A stretch of DNA of 46,261 bases from Micromonospora sp. MP36 (lineage in GTDB: Bacteria; Actinomycetota; Actinomycetes; Mycobacteriales; Micromonosporaceae): assembly GCF_008119785.1 (NCBI RefSeq), contig NZ_VSFA01000058.1, positions 1-46,261 on the forward strand. The letters are read 5' to 3'. The position numbers and the translations under genes were made by a program. Shown one piece after another: positions 1-7,470 of the stretch. Under the pieces are notes generated by a model. The model saw only the letters and a program-made list of their open reading frames with translations, was not told the DNA's origin and did not search any database. How positions within the stretch are numbered: the stretch's first letter is position 1; each line of letters starts with the position of its first letter.

Positions 1-85
1 GTGCTTGGTCGCTAACCGATCTACCGGAGACCTCAACCTTTATCGATCACCGCCACGCCGGGCCTACCTCACCGGCCGGAAGCCC
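1..85. other. window-edge sequence downstream of truncated tnpB
   Basis: No gene can be supported here. The stretch follows the premature stop of the tnpB fragment on the minus strand. It does not continue the TnpB reading frame and shows no recognisable zinc-finger or third RuvC motif. It is either the chromosomal side of a deletion or a rearranged end of the IS607-type element. Confidence 0.4.
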
Positions 86-1063
86 TTACGAAACACGGGC
101 TAGCCGCCGGTTGCGCAGCATGCCGGCCACGTTGAGGTCTTCGACCACGATCGTGCCGTACTCGCGCGAGAGGCGGGTGGTGAGTTTGTGCAGGCCGTCG
201 CGGCGCAGGTTCGCTACCCGCGCGTGCGCCCGGGCCACCTGCCGCCGCGCCCGTTCCCACCGCCTGGATGGCTGCTGACCGGTGCGCCGGTCCGGCCCGA
301 CCCGGCGGGACATGCGCCGGGCGAGGCGGCGCATCCGCTGGGCCGCCTCGTCCAGGTGGCGGGGGTTGGGGACCATCTCGCCGGTGGACAGCACCGCCAG
401 GTGGGTGATCCCCACATCCACCCCGATCACCGCCCGCGGGCGTGTCGGGGTGCGTTCGGCCCGCTCGATTTCGACGCAGAACGCGACATGCCACCGGCCG
501 CCGTCACGGCGCACCGTCGCGGACAGGATCCGGGCCGTGCCCGCCTCTAGACGGCGGGCGAGTTTACGGGCGGACTCGTGCAGCTTGAGCCGGCCCAGCC
601 GGGGCAGCACGACATGCTTGCGGTCCGGCTCCACCCGGATCGCACCCGTAGTGAACCGCACGGACGGTGTCGACCGGCGGCGGGACTTGAACCGCGGGAA
701 CCCCACCCGCGGCCCGGCCCGTTTCCCGGCCCGGGAGTCGGACCAGTTCTTCAAACCGCGCGTCAGGTTGTCCAGACCGGTGTTGAACGCCTCCTTGGAA
801 CACTCCGGCCACCACGGCGCCACATCCGACTTCGCCTGGTTCCACGCCTTGCGCAACGCGGCGAGATTCCACCCCACGGCCGGGGTCAGCAACTCCTCAG
901 GTACACCGTAGGTCCGTTCCGCGGCGCGCTGGTCCATGATGGCCTTCACCCGCGCCAAGGCCCAGTTGTACGCCACCCGGGCCGCGCCGGCGTTGGCGAG
1001 CACGTCACGCTCCTGTGCTGGAGTCAGGTCCAGAGCGAACCGGTACGCCTGAATCGCCTTCAC
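86..1063 (-). pseudogene. tnpB: IS607-type TnpB, 3'-truncated
   Basis: TnpB is the RNA-guided nuclease accessory protein of IS605/IS607 elements. This copy starts at GTG (1063-1061), which overlaps the tnpA stop as GTGA, so translation is probably coupled. The N-terminal wedge-type region (AIQAYRFALDLTPAQ), the first RuvC aspartate (GVDVGITHLAVLS) and the glutamate (IVVEDLNVAGML) are present. The protein stops a few residues after the conserved RNRRLA. It therefore lacks the CxxC zinc finger and the last RuvC aspartate, roughly the final 80 residues of the family. At 325 residues it should be nuclease-dead. A longer reading frame upstream of the GTG overlaps tnpA and is not the real start. 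Confidence 0.85.
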
Positions 1064-1641
1064 AACGGCGGATCCTTGGTGACAACCTCGACCGCCCGGC
1101 GCGCCCGATCCGCCCCAGCCCGACCGCCGTACAGACGCGCGCACAACGAGGTCAAGATCTCCGTGACGTCTCGAACCAGGTCATCGTCGACCTCGGCCGG
1201 GTCGACCACCAACACCTTGCGCCCCTGCGCGGCCAGCGCCGCCTCGACGTACTCGGCGCCGAAGCGGGCGAACCTGTCGCGGTGTTCCACCACGATGGTC
1301 GTGACCGCCGGGTCGCGCAGCAGCGCGAGGAACTTCTTGCCCTGCCCGTTCAGCGCGGACCCGACCTCGGTCACCACCTGCGACACCGGCAGGCTCTGCC
1401 CGGTCGCCCACGTAACGACCCGAGCGACCTGCCGGTCAAGGTCAGCCCGCTGGTCGACGGACGACACCCGGGCGTACACCACCACCCGCTCAACGCGAGC
1501 CGAGGCAGCAGGCAGCGGCTCACCCACCATGATCAGTCGGCCCAGCCGGTAAGTAGGAACAGGCAACGTCCCAGCCGCGTACTGCCGCCGCGCGGTGACA
1601 TACGCGATGCCCTGAGACGCCGCCCACTCCTTCAAATTCAC
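1060..1641 (-). CDS. tnpA: IS607-family serine recombinase (transposase TnpA)
   Basis: This 193-residue protein has the usual IS607 TnpA organisation. An N-terminal MerR-like helix-turn-helix (WAASQGIAYVTARRQYAAGTLPVP, about residues 6-30) is followed by a small serine resolvase catalytic domain. YARVSSVDQRADLDRQ carries the nucleophilic serine, and VVEHRDRFARFG is the conserved arginine motif. Length and motifs look intact, so it may still be active. It starts at GTG with a TATGGT-like -10 a few bases upstream, suggesting a leaderless message. Its stop overlaps the tnpB start by 4 nt. IS607 elements have no terminal inverted repeats and make no target duplication, so the outer boundary (around 1690-1700) is inferred from where the lipoprotein coding sequence stops making sense. 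Confidence 0.88.
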   Translation of the reverse strand: MNLKEWAASQGIAYVTARRQYAAGTLPVPTYRLGRLIMVGEPLPAASARVERVVVYARVSSVDQRADLDRQVARVVTWATGQSLPVSQVVTEVGSALNGQGKKFLALLRDPAVTTIVVEHRDRFARFGAEYVEAALAAQGRKVLVVDPAEVDDDLVRDVTEILTSLCARLYGGRAGADRARRAVEVVTKDPPL

Positions 1642-1699
1642 CCGATCACCATAGCGCGCGTAAGAACACTAGAGAACACCCAATCGCGAGCAGTTGTTA

Positions 1700-2021
1700 A
1701 CCCCTCGGCCGGGTGGTCACCGGTCTGGACCTGCACCAGGACGGGCAGCGACTCCCCCGGCGCCGGGGTGACCGGCACCCCGACCTGGTGCGTCACCCGG
1801 GCCGGTGAGGAGGGCACGGCCCACCCGTAGGTCACCCGCCAGTCCCCGATGGCAGGGGGCGCGGCGGTCGTGGCAGCCGGGGTGGCGGCGGGCGTGATGG
1901 CCGCGGCGGTCGCGCCGGGCGCGGGCGCCGTGGTCGCGCCGTCGTGGTCGGTCGTCGTCGTGCAGGCCGCCGCGAGCAGCACGACCACGCTGGCGAGCAG
2001 TGGTACGCGCTGAGGTGTCAT
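1700..2021 (-). pseudogene. lipoprotein gene interrupted by IS607-type element
   Basis: The frame opens with ATG at 2021 and encodes a lipoprotein signal peptide (basic start, hydrophobic LLASVVVLLAA, lipobox LAAAC). A long Ala/Thr/Pro linker and a start of a folded domain (IGDWRVTYGWAVPSSPARVTHQVGVPVTPAPGESLPVLVQV) follow. Coding-like sequence ends near 1700. The frame then runs about 60 nt into sequence next to tnpA and stops at 1638, overlapping the tnpA start. The rest of the gene is not visible in the window. I do not recognise the family. The protein would be anchored outside the membrane. Confidence 0.6.
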
Positions 2022-2141
2022 GACTCAGTGTGACGCCGACGGGCAGGCCACCAGCACGGCCCGATTGTGCGGTGCGGCGGCCCGTTCGGGCTGCCGCCGG
2101 ATGGCGCCGAGACGGTGCCCGGCCCGGTGCCGTTGCGCTGC

Positions 2142-3074
2142 TCAGCCGGCGAGGTCGAGCGACTTCGCCGCTACCAGCACGAGCAGCAGCAGCGTGAGCC
2201 CCACCAGCACCGCCGTCTGCACCAGCGTCCGCCGCTTAGCCGGCGCGTACGCCAGCCCGACGGCGGCGGCGCCGCCGGCCAGGAGGCCGCCCAGGTGCCC
2301 CTCCCACGAGGTCCAGCCGGCGGAGAAGACCATCCAGATGAGGAACGGGATGATCACCCGGTTGGGGTCGATCGGGCGGTGGTGCAGCCGCCGGGTCAGC
2401 ACGAAGTAGCAGCCGGCCAGCCCGTAGATCGCGCCGGAGGCGCCGACGGCGGCCTGGTGCGGGGTGACCAGGAAACCCAGGACCGACCCGCCGAGTGCGG
2501 AGAGCAGGTAGACGGCGAGGAAGCGCACCGGGCCGAGCCGCTCCTCGATGACCCGGCCGAGCACCCAGAGCCAGTACAGGTTGAACACGATGTGCAGGAT
2601 GCCGAGGATGCCCTGGGTGGGCAGCAGGTGCAGGAAGGCGGAGGTGATCAGCCGGTACCACTCGCCGTGCGCGATCCCGATCAGCTGGTATCCGTCGTAG
2701 GCGCCGCCGTCGTCGACGTACCGCTGGCCGGCGTCATCGACCAGCCCGGTGCCCAGGCTGCCGAACTGGTCGAGGATCGCCGGGTGGACCAGCTCGGCCA
2801 GGTAGGCCAGCACGTTGAGCGCGATGAGCACATACGTCACCACGGTCCGGGCGGTCACCCGGCCACCGAAGACGGTGCGGGCCTGGCGGACGGTGCGGTT
2901 CTCGTCGCGTACGCACTCCGGGCAGCGGTGCCCCACCGGCGCCTCCCGCATGCAGTCCGGGCAGATGGGGCGGTCGCAGCGGGTGCAGCTCAGCAGCGTC
3001 TCCCGCTTGGGGTGCCGGTAGCAGGTGGCGGTCGCCTCCTCGCCGGAGGGCTGGCCGGTGCTGATCGTGTCCAT
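2142..3074 (-). CDS. rhomboid family intramembrane serine protease with N-terminal zinc finger
   Basis: A 310-residue polytopic membrane protein. Residues about 18-56 contain a B-box-like cysteine/histidine cluster (CYRHP, CTRCDRPICPDC, HRCPEC) typical of actinobacterial rhomboids. The rhomboid fold follows: GEWYRLITSAFLH in the first loop, HIVFNLYWLWVLGRVIEE, the catalytic serine in GASGAIYG and the catalytic histidine in the WEGHLGGLLAG segment. Rhomboids cut transmembrane segments of client proteins within the bilayer. The substrate cannot be told from the sequence. It is a single-gene unit, separated from the upstream L,D-transpeptidase gene by a strong terminator hairpin. Confidence 0.93.
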   Translation of the reverse strand: MDTISTGQPSGEEATATCYRHPKRETLLSCTRCDRPICPDCMREAPVGHRCPECVRDENRTVRQARTVFGGRVTARTVVTYVLIALNVLAYLAELVHPAILDQFGSLGTGLVDDAGQRYVDDGGAYDGYQLIGIAHGEWYRLITSAFLHLLPTQGILGILHIVFNLYWLWVLGRVIEERLGPVRFLAVYLLSALGGSVLGFLVTPHQAAVGASGAIYGLAGCYFVLTRRLHHRPIDPNRVIIPFLIWMVFSAGWTSWEGHLGGLLAGGAAAVGLAYAPAKRRTLVQTAVLVGLTLLLLVLVAAKSLDLAG

Positions 3075-3119
3075 GAGGTGGGGATCTCCCCGGGTCGTTC
3101 GTGCCGACGTGCCGACGTG

Positions 3120-3156
3120 CCGCAGGGCCTCCGGCCGTGGGCCGGAGGCCCTGCGG
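3120..3156 (-). terminator. hairpin terminator after the L,D-transpeptidase gene
   Basis: A perfect 17-bp stem (3120-3136 with 3140-3156) closes a 3-nt loop, 33 nt past the L,D-transpeptidase stop. There is no clear U-tract, which is common for actinobacterial terminators. Confidence 0.8.
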
Positions 3157-3188
3157 TGGACGGTCAGCGTAGCCGTCCGCGGGCCGGT

Positions 3189-3986
3189 TCAGTAGCGGCT
3201 GAGGTTCTGCGCGGGGCAGAGCACGATGCGGGGCATGAGGTCAGGCTTCAGCCAGGTCAGCACGCTCACCAGGTCTTCGTGCGAGAGGCTGACGCAGCCC
3301 GCGGTGGGGCCGGACGGCGTACGGCTGAACTCGTGCAGGAAGATCCCGCTGCCGGCGCCGGGCACCGGCGTGGCGACGTTCGGGGCCATGTTGTAGGTGA
3401 TCACGGCGAAATGGGTGTAGGCCGGCGTCTCCTGCCAGAGCGCCTCGCTGTAGCCGCCCGGGTTGGTGGTCGTGTGCTGGAAGCTGTTGTAGGCCGGCGA
3501 ATCCGGGTTCTCGTTCCACCAGTCGTTGGTCACCAACTGGTGATACGGGTAGCTGACGCCCGGGTTGGCCGCGATGCCGTACATCGTCGGGCCGATGGCG
3601 TAGACGCCGGTCGGCGTGGTGGGCACCCCCTCGACGTGGTTGTCGCTGAATCCCTTGCTGCCGATCCGGGCGGGCAGCGGCGCGGAAACCGGGGTCCAGA
3701 CGCCGCGGATCCGCGCGAACGTCTCCAGGGTGGCGTAGGTGGTGGTGTAGCTGTCCCCCGTGACGATGATGACCTGCTGCGTGGTCGACGGCAGGGTGGT
3801 CAGGCGGGACGCCTTGTTTTCCGGAGGGGTCGGCCAGTGGCGTTTCACGGTGGGCACGGTGCCGCTGGTGGCCGTGGCGCCCCGGGGCCGGGCCGCTGCG
3901 GGGGTCGCGCCGGAGGCGAGTACGGGGGCCGCCACGCCGGCCGCCGCACCGATGAACAGAGATCTCCGCTTCATTCGGGTGATCAT
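3189..3986 (-). CDS. L,D-transpeptidase (YkuD/ErfK domain), Tat-exported
   Basis: The N-terminus (KRRSLFIGAAAGVAAPVLASGA) has a twin arginine and a hydrophobic stretch, indicating Tat export. The rest is a YkuD domain. HEFSRTPSGPTAGCVSLS carries the His and the catalytic Cys of the SxGCxxLS signature. Such enzymes make 3-3 cross-links in peptidoglycan or attach proteins to it. Length is 265 residues. ATG 3986 is used here, and an internal ATG at 3974 would leave the Tat motif intact. A roughly 400-nt region without a gene lies upstream and may be a regulatory leader. Confidence 0.88.
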   Translation of the reverse strand: MITRMKRRSLFIGAAAGVAAPVLASGATPAAARPRGATATSGTVPTVKRHWPTPPENKASRLTTLPSTTQQVIIVTGDSYTTTYATLETFARIRGVWTPVSAPLPARIGSKGFSDNHVEGVPTTPTGVYAIGPTMYGIAANPGVSYPYHQLVTNDWWNENPDSPAYNSFQHTTTNPGGYSEALWQETPAYTHFAVITYNMAPNVATPVPGAGSGIFLHEFSRTPSGPTAGCVSLSHEDLVSVLTWLKPDLMPRIVLCPAQNLSRY

Positions 3987-4393
3987 CGCACTTCGCGCGT
4001 ATCCGTATGGTCCCCTGAAGCGCGACTTTTCGCACCATCTGCTGCCGCGGCATCAGCACGGGCGGAGGGCGGGGAACGCGGGGTGGGTCAGGACCGGGTC
4101 CGCAACTCCCCGGTCCTGACCCCCAGCCGTCCGGCGTGGTAGCGGATTTCGCCGTTGCGAGCACGGCGGGCGTGGCACGCCGCCCACGCCGGGCTCAGCA
4201 CGGCGAGCCGGCCCGCCTGCACTCAGCTCCACGGTGCCCAACTACCGGACTTCGGTGCGCCCCCGACTCACCCCGAAGAGTCGCGAACGCGGCCTCAGGT
4301 TAGGCAGCTTCTCGCAGGTGCAACAAGCTCCCCCTCGGCCGGGAGAATGTGATTGATGCCAATGTCGAAATACGGCATGTCGGTGTAACAGGG
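3987..4393 (-). promoter_or_regulatory. gene-free leader upstream of L,D-transpeptidase; possible riboswitch
   Basis: No protein or tRNA is supported in these 407 nt. Read on the minus strand, it contains short blocks resembling parts of the c-di-AMP (ydaO-yuaA) riboswitch. These are a GGGGGAGC block (about 4327-4340), GGGGTGAGTC (4265-4274), and a segment with ACCGTGGAGCTGA and GCAGGCG spacing (about 4211-4236). They precede a 14-bp hairpin at 4085-4122. That riboswitch class is known upstream of cell-wall enzymes in actinobacteria. The match is by eye and incomplete. Confidence 0.25.
4085..4122. terminator. 14-bp hairpin in L,D-transpeptidase leader
   Basis: Arms 4085-4098 and 4109-4122 are perfectly complementary with a 10-nt loop. 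The hairpin lies about 100 nt upstream of the L,D-transpeptidase start. It could be a terminator for the upstream DUF4184 gene or an attenuator within a leader. Confidence 0.55.
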
Positions 4394-5185
4394 TCAGCCG
4401 GGCTGACGCTGTTTGTCCGCGAGGCGACCATCGTGCGCCGCGACCGGCGGGACCGGGCGCAGGGCGCCGGCCGCCGCGGCTGCGGCGATCAACGCGAGCG
4501 CCGCCAGGTGCAGCCACCGCACCCCGGTCGGCGCCAGGAGGGTGGCCCCGGGCAGGCCGGGCAGCACCACCGCCCCGAGCGCGATCACCGGCAGCGCCAC
4601 CGCCCAGAACAGGCCGGGCCGGGCCGGCGGCGCGGGCGGACGTACCCCGTCGAAGATCTCATGCCGGCGGGCGGCCCGCACCGCCAGGGCGAGCACGACC
4701 ACCCCGCCCACTCCCGTGCTGAGCAGATCCGAGAACTGCCACCAGTAGACCCCGGTCAGCGCGTGGAAGTCCGAGATGCCCAGCAGGCGCGGCCAGCGGT
4801 CACTGTGGGTGAGTCGGTCCCAGGCGACATGGCTGAACGCGCCGATCAGCACCGAGCAGACGGTGACCTGCCAGGGATGCCGGACGCCGCCCAGCGCGGC
4901 GTGGTCGCGCCAGGCGAACAGGCGCTCGCCGGGCAGGTGCACCGCGATGCCGGCGATCACCCGGCGGACGACCCAGGTGTACGCGAGCGCGACCGGCAGG
5001 CACCACCAGAGCAGCCCGCCGAGGGTGTGCGTACGCGCGCCGAGGTCGAACCGGGTGCCGGTGAACAGGTAGGCGACGTCCGGTGCGACGGCGCCGGTGG
5101 CCAGCGCCACCCCGTCGAACCAGCGCGGTCGCCACAGCTTGAGGGGCAGCACCGGCGCCAGATGCGAGGGAAAGGTCAACGGCAC
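4394..5185 (-). CDS. DUF4184 family membrane protein
   Basis: A 263-residue integral membrane protein. The start MPLTFPSHLAPVLPLKLW and the following AVAPDVAYLF are characteristic of DUF4184. Further histidines and aspartates (FSHVAWDRLTHSD) recall the metal-dependent YdjM-like membrane hydrolases to which DUF4184 is loosely similar. About six hydrophobic segments are visible. The start is GTG at 5185. The biochemical function is unknown. It lies 22 nt downstream of the HAD gene on the same strand, so the two may be co-transcribed. Confidence 0.8.
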   Translation of the reverse strand: MPLTFPSHLAPVLPLKLWRPRWFDGVALATGAVAPDVAYLFTGTRFDLGARTHTLGGLLWWCLPVALAYTWVVRRVIAGIAVHLPGERLFAWRDHAALGGVRHPWQVTVCSVLIGAFSHVAWDRLTHSDRWPRLLGISDFHALTGVYWWQFSDLLSTGVGGVVVLALAVRAARRHEIFDGVRPPAPPARPGLFWAVALPVIALGAVVLPGLPGATLLAPTGVRWLHLAALALIAAAAAAGALRPVPPVAAHDGRLADKQRQPG

Positions 5186-5207
5186 AGGCGGGACGTTACC
5201 CGGCGGG

Positions 5208-5906
5208 TCAGAAGTGCTGGCGCAGGTCGGGGAAAGCGGCCAACCGGATCACCCCATGGTCACCCGGGTCGAGTTCGTCGTGCTCCAGCACCCAGGTGTT
5301 CTCGTTGGGGATGAAGACCGCGTTCATGCCGGCGGCCCGGGCGGGCAGGATGTCCGAGCGCGGGGAGTTGCCGATCATCCACGCGCCGGCCGGGTCGAAG
5401 CCGTGCTCGCGGGCCAGCCAGCGGTACGTGTCGGCGTTCTTCTCCGGCACGATGTGCGCGGCGCGGAAGTGGTGCAGCAGCCCGGAGGCGTCGAGCTTGC
5501 GCTGCTGCTCTTCCCGATCCCCCTTGGTGAGCAGCAGCAACTCGTGCCGGGTGGCCAGGTCGTCCAGCGTCTCCGCCACGCCGGGCATCAACTCCACCTG
5601 ATGGCCGACCAGCGCCGCCGCCAGGCTCTCGATCTCGGCCCGCTCCCGATCGGTCGCCGGGCGCTCCCGCAGCTTCTCCAGGCACTCGCCCAGGCTGCGC
5701 AGGAAGACCTTGGCGCCGTAGCCGTGCGCGACGGCGTTGGCCCGTTCGATGTCGTCGAGGACGGCCCGGATCGCCACGCGGTCCAGCGTCGGGTGGTCCA
5801 GCCAGGCGAGGAAGTCGTCGATCACCCGCTCGAAGAGAATGTTGTTCTCCCAGAGCGTGTCGTCGGCGTCGAAGACGAGCACCTTGGCCTCCCGGCGCTG
5901 TCGCAT
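5208..5906 (-). CDS. HAD-superfamily hydrolase
   Basis: Cytosolic phosphatase-like protein of 232 residues. Motif I (VFDADDTLW) supplies the nucleophilic aspartate, LLLTKGDREEQQRKL contains motif II and the nearby lysine, and MIGNSPRSDILPARAAG is motif III/IV. An all-helical cap lies between. The ATG at 5906 is chosen because motif I then falls about 10 residues from the start. An upstream frame opening (to 5939) adds no conserved sequence. The substrate is unknown, and HAD enzymes of this type usually act on small phosphorylated metabolites. Confidence 0.88.
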   Translation of the reverse strand: MRQRREAKVLVFDADDTLWENNILFERVIDDFLAWLDHPTLDRVAIRAVLDDIERANAVAHGYGAKVFLRSLGECLEKLRERPATDRERAEIESLAAALVGHQVELMPGVAETLDDLATRHELLLLTKGDREEQQRKLDASGLLHHFRAAHIVPEKNADTYRWLAREHGFDPAGAWMIGNSPRSDILPARAAGMNAVFIPNENTWVLEHDELDPGDHGVIRLAAFPDLRQHF

Positions 5907-6075
5907 CGCGTATCCCTTCCGTGCGGCGGACCGGGACACGCTACTGCGCCCCCGCCGACCACCACACCCGGGTTTCCGACGGACCGGACGGCCGGCGCCG
6001 GGGTGACCGATCGCCGACGGACGGGCGGCGGGCGCCCGACTGTGCGTACCCGGGTTGGCACGGCATGCTTCGACG

Positions 6076-7425
6076 ATGACGACCTCTCGCGATCATCCAC
6101 AAGCGACCCGAGCCCGACCGGACACCCGACGACGGCGGCGGCGGAGGGCAGCCGGCGGACTGCTCGCCGCGCTCGTCGCCGCGGGCGGCGCGCTGCCCGC
6201 GGCCCCGGCCCTCGCGGTCAACGCCAACCACGCCACCGTGGTCAGCGCGAAGCCGGCGGCCTGGACACCGCACGCGCTCGACGGCACGGTGTACCGGATC
6301 CTCCAGATCGGCAACCGGGTCTACCTGGCCGGCTCGTTCACCAAGGTGCGCAACGCGAGCACCACCGCGCAGCTGGCCCTGCCCCGGCTGGTGGCGTTCG
6401 ACGCCACCACCGGCCGGATCGACACCACGTTCAAGCCGGTGGTCAACGGCACGGTGAAGGCCCTCGCCGCCTCGGCGGACGGCCGCTCGCTGTACATCGG
6501 CGGCGCGTTCACCACGGTCAACGGGGTGGCCGCGCCGCGGGTGGCCCGGATCGACGCGGCCACCGGCGCCCGCGTCGCCGGATTCGCCCCCGCCGCGCTC
6601 AACAACCAGGTCAACGACATGCGGCTGGTCGGCGACCGGCTGCTCGTGGGCGGGGCGTTCCAGACGGTGGGCGGGGTGACCCGGCGCGCCCTGGCGGCCC
6701 TGAACGCGACCACCGGCGCCGCCGACGCGTCGGTGAACCTGCGGCTGGAAGGTCCCCGGGTGACCTCCTCCGGCGCCACCGCCCCGGTCAAGATCGAGGC
6801 GCTGGACGTCTCCGCCGACGGCCGGCGGCTGGTCTTCGTGGGCAACTTCAGCTCCGTTGCCGGGCAGCCGCGGCACCAGCTCGCGGTGGCGAACCTGACC
6901 GCCGCGGGGGCCACGCTCTCCGGCTGGTCGACCGACCGGTACAAGCCGCAGTGCGCCCGGACCATGCCCACCTATCTGCGGGGGGTGGACATCTCCCCGG
7001 ATGGCACCTGGTTCGTGGCGGTCACCACCGGCGCCGCGTTCCCGGGGACGCTGTGCGACACGGCGTCCCGCTTCGAGTTCGGCACGGAGACCGCCGGCAA
7101 GCAGCCGACCTGGGCGAACTACACCGGCGGGGACACCCTGCTCTCGGTGGCGATCACCGGGTCGGCGGTGTACGTCGGCGGCCACCAGCGCTGGCTGGAC
7201 AACCCGCTCGGCCGGGACTCGGCCGGGCCCGGGGCGGTGTCCCGGCCGGGCATCGGGGCGATCCACCCGGTCACCGGGAAGGCGCTGCCCTGGAACCCGA
7301 CGAAGGACCGGGGTGTGGGCACTGGCGAGCTGTACGCCACCGAGCGGGGGCTGTGGGTCGGCAGCGACACCACCACGGTGGCCGGCGAGTACCACGCCCG
7401 AGTGGCGTTCTTCCCGCTGCCCTGA
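6076..7425 (+). CDS. secreted beta-propeller (delta-60-like repeat) protein
   Basis: A 449-residue exported protein. An arginine-rich start followed by AAGGLLAALVAAGGALPAAPALA is a signal peptide, possibly of Tat type given the run of arginines. The mature part consists of at least five repeats of the form (V/L)YxGGxFTxVxG: YLAGSFTKVRN, YIGGAFTTVNG, LVGGAFQTVGG, FVGNFSSVAG, VGSDTTTVAG. This fits a six- or seven-bladed propeller. No catalytic motif is visible, so a binding role at the cell surface or outside the cell is the most that can be said. The ATG at 6076 is preferred over a TTG at 6055. It ends at a bidirectional terminator. Confidence 0.75.
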   Translation: MTTSRDHPQATRARPDTRRRRRRRAAGGLLAALVAAGGALPAAPALAVNANHATVVSAKPAAWTPHALDGTVYRILQIGNRVYLAGSFTKVRNASTTAQLALPRLVAFDATTGRIDTTFKPVVNGTVKALAASADGRSLYIGGAFTTVNGVAAPRVARIDAATGARVAGFAPAALNNQVNDMRLVGDRLLVGGAFQTVGGVTRRALAALNATTGAADASVNLRLEGPRVTSSGATAPVKIEALDVSADGRRLVFVGNFSSVAGQPRHQLAVANLTAAGATLSGWSTDRYKPQCARTMPTYLRGVDISPDGTWFVAVTTGAAFPGTLCDTASRFEFGTETAGKQPTWANYTGGDTLLSVAITGSAVYVGGHQRWLDNPLGRDSAGPGAVSRPGIGAIHPVTGKALPWNPTKDRGVGTGELYATERGLWVGSDTTTVAGEYHARVAFFPLP

Positions 7426-7429
7426 GTCG

Positions 7430-7469
7430 CACTCCGGGTCGGGCCGCTCCCCCGGCCCGGCCCGGAGTG
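7430..7469. terminator. bidirectional terminator between convergent genes
   Basis: A 16-bp stem (7430-7445 with 7454-7469, one G-T pair) and an 8-nt loop fill the gap between the propeller gene and the GH63-like gene. Confidence 0.8.
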
Positions 7470-7470
7470 T

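Noticed and set aside
2067..4142. Long plus-strand open frame opposite the rhomboid and L,D-transpeptidase genes
   Set aside because: Its product is Gly/Arg/Ala/Pro-rich without motifs, while the minus-strand genes have clear domains. Such shadows are expected in DNA of this GC content.
3987..4393. tRNA or cobalamin riboswitch in the gene-free leader
   Set aside because: No cloverleaf could be folded by eye and the conserved cobalamin-box core is absent.
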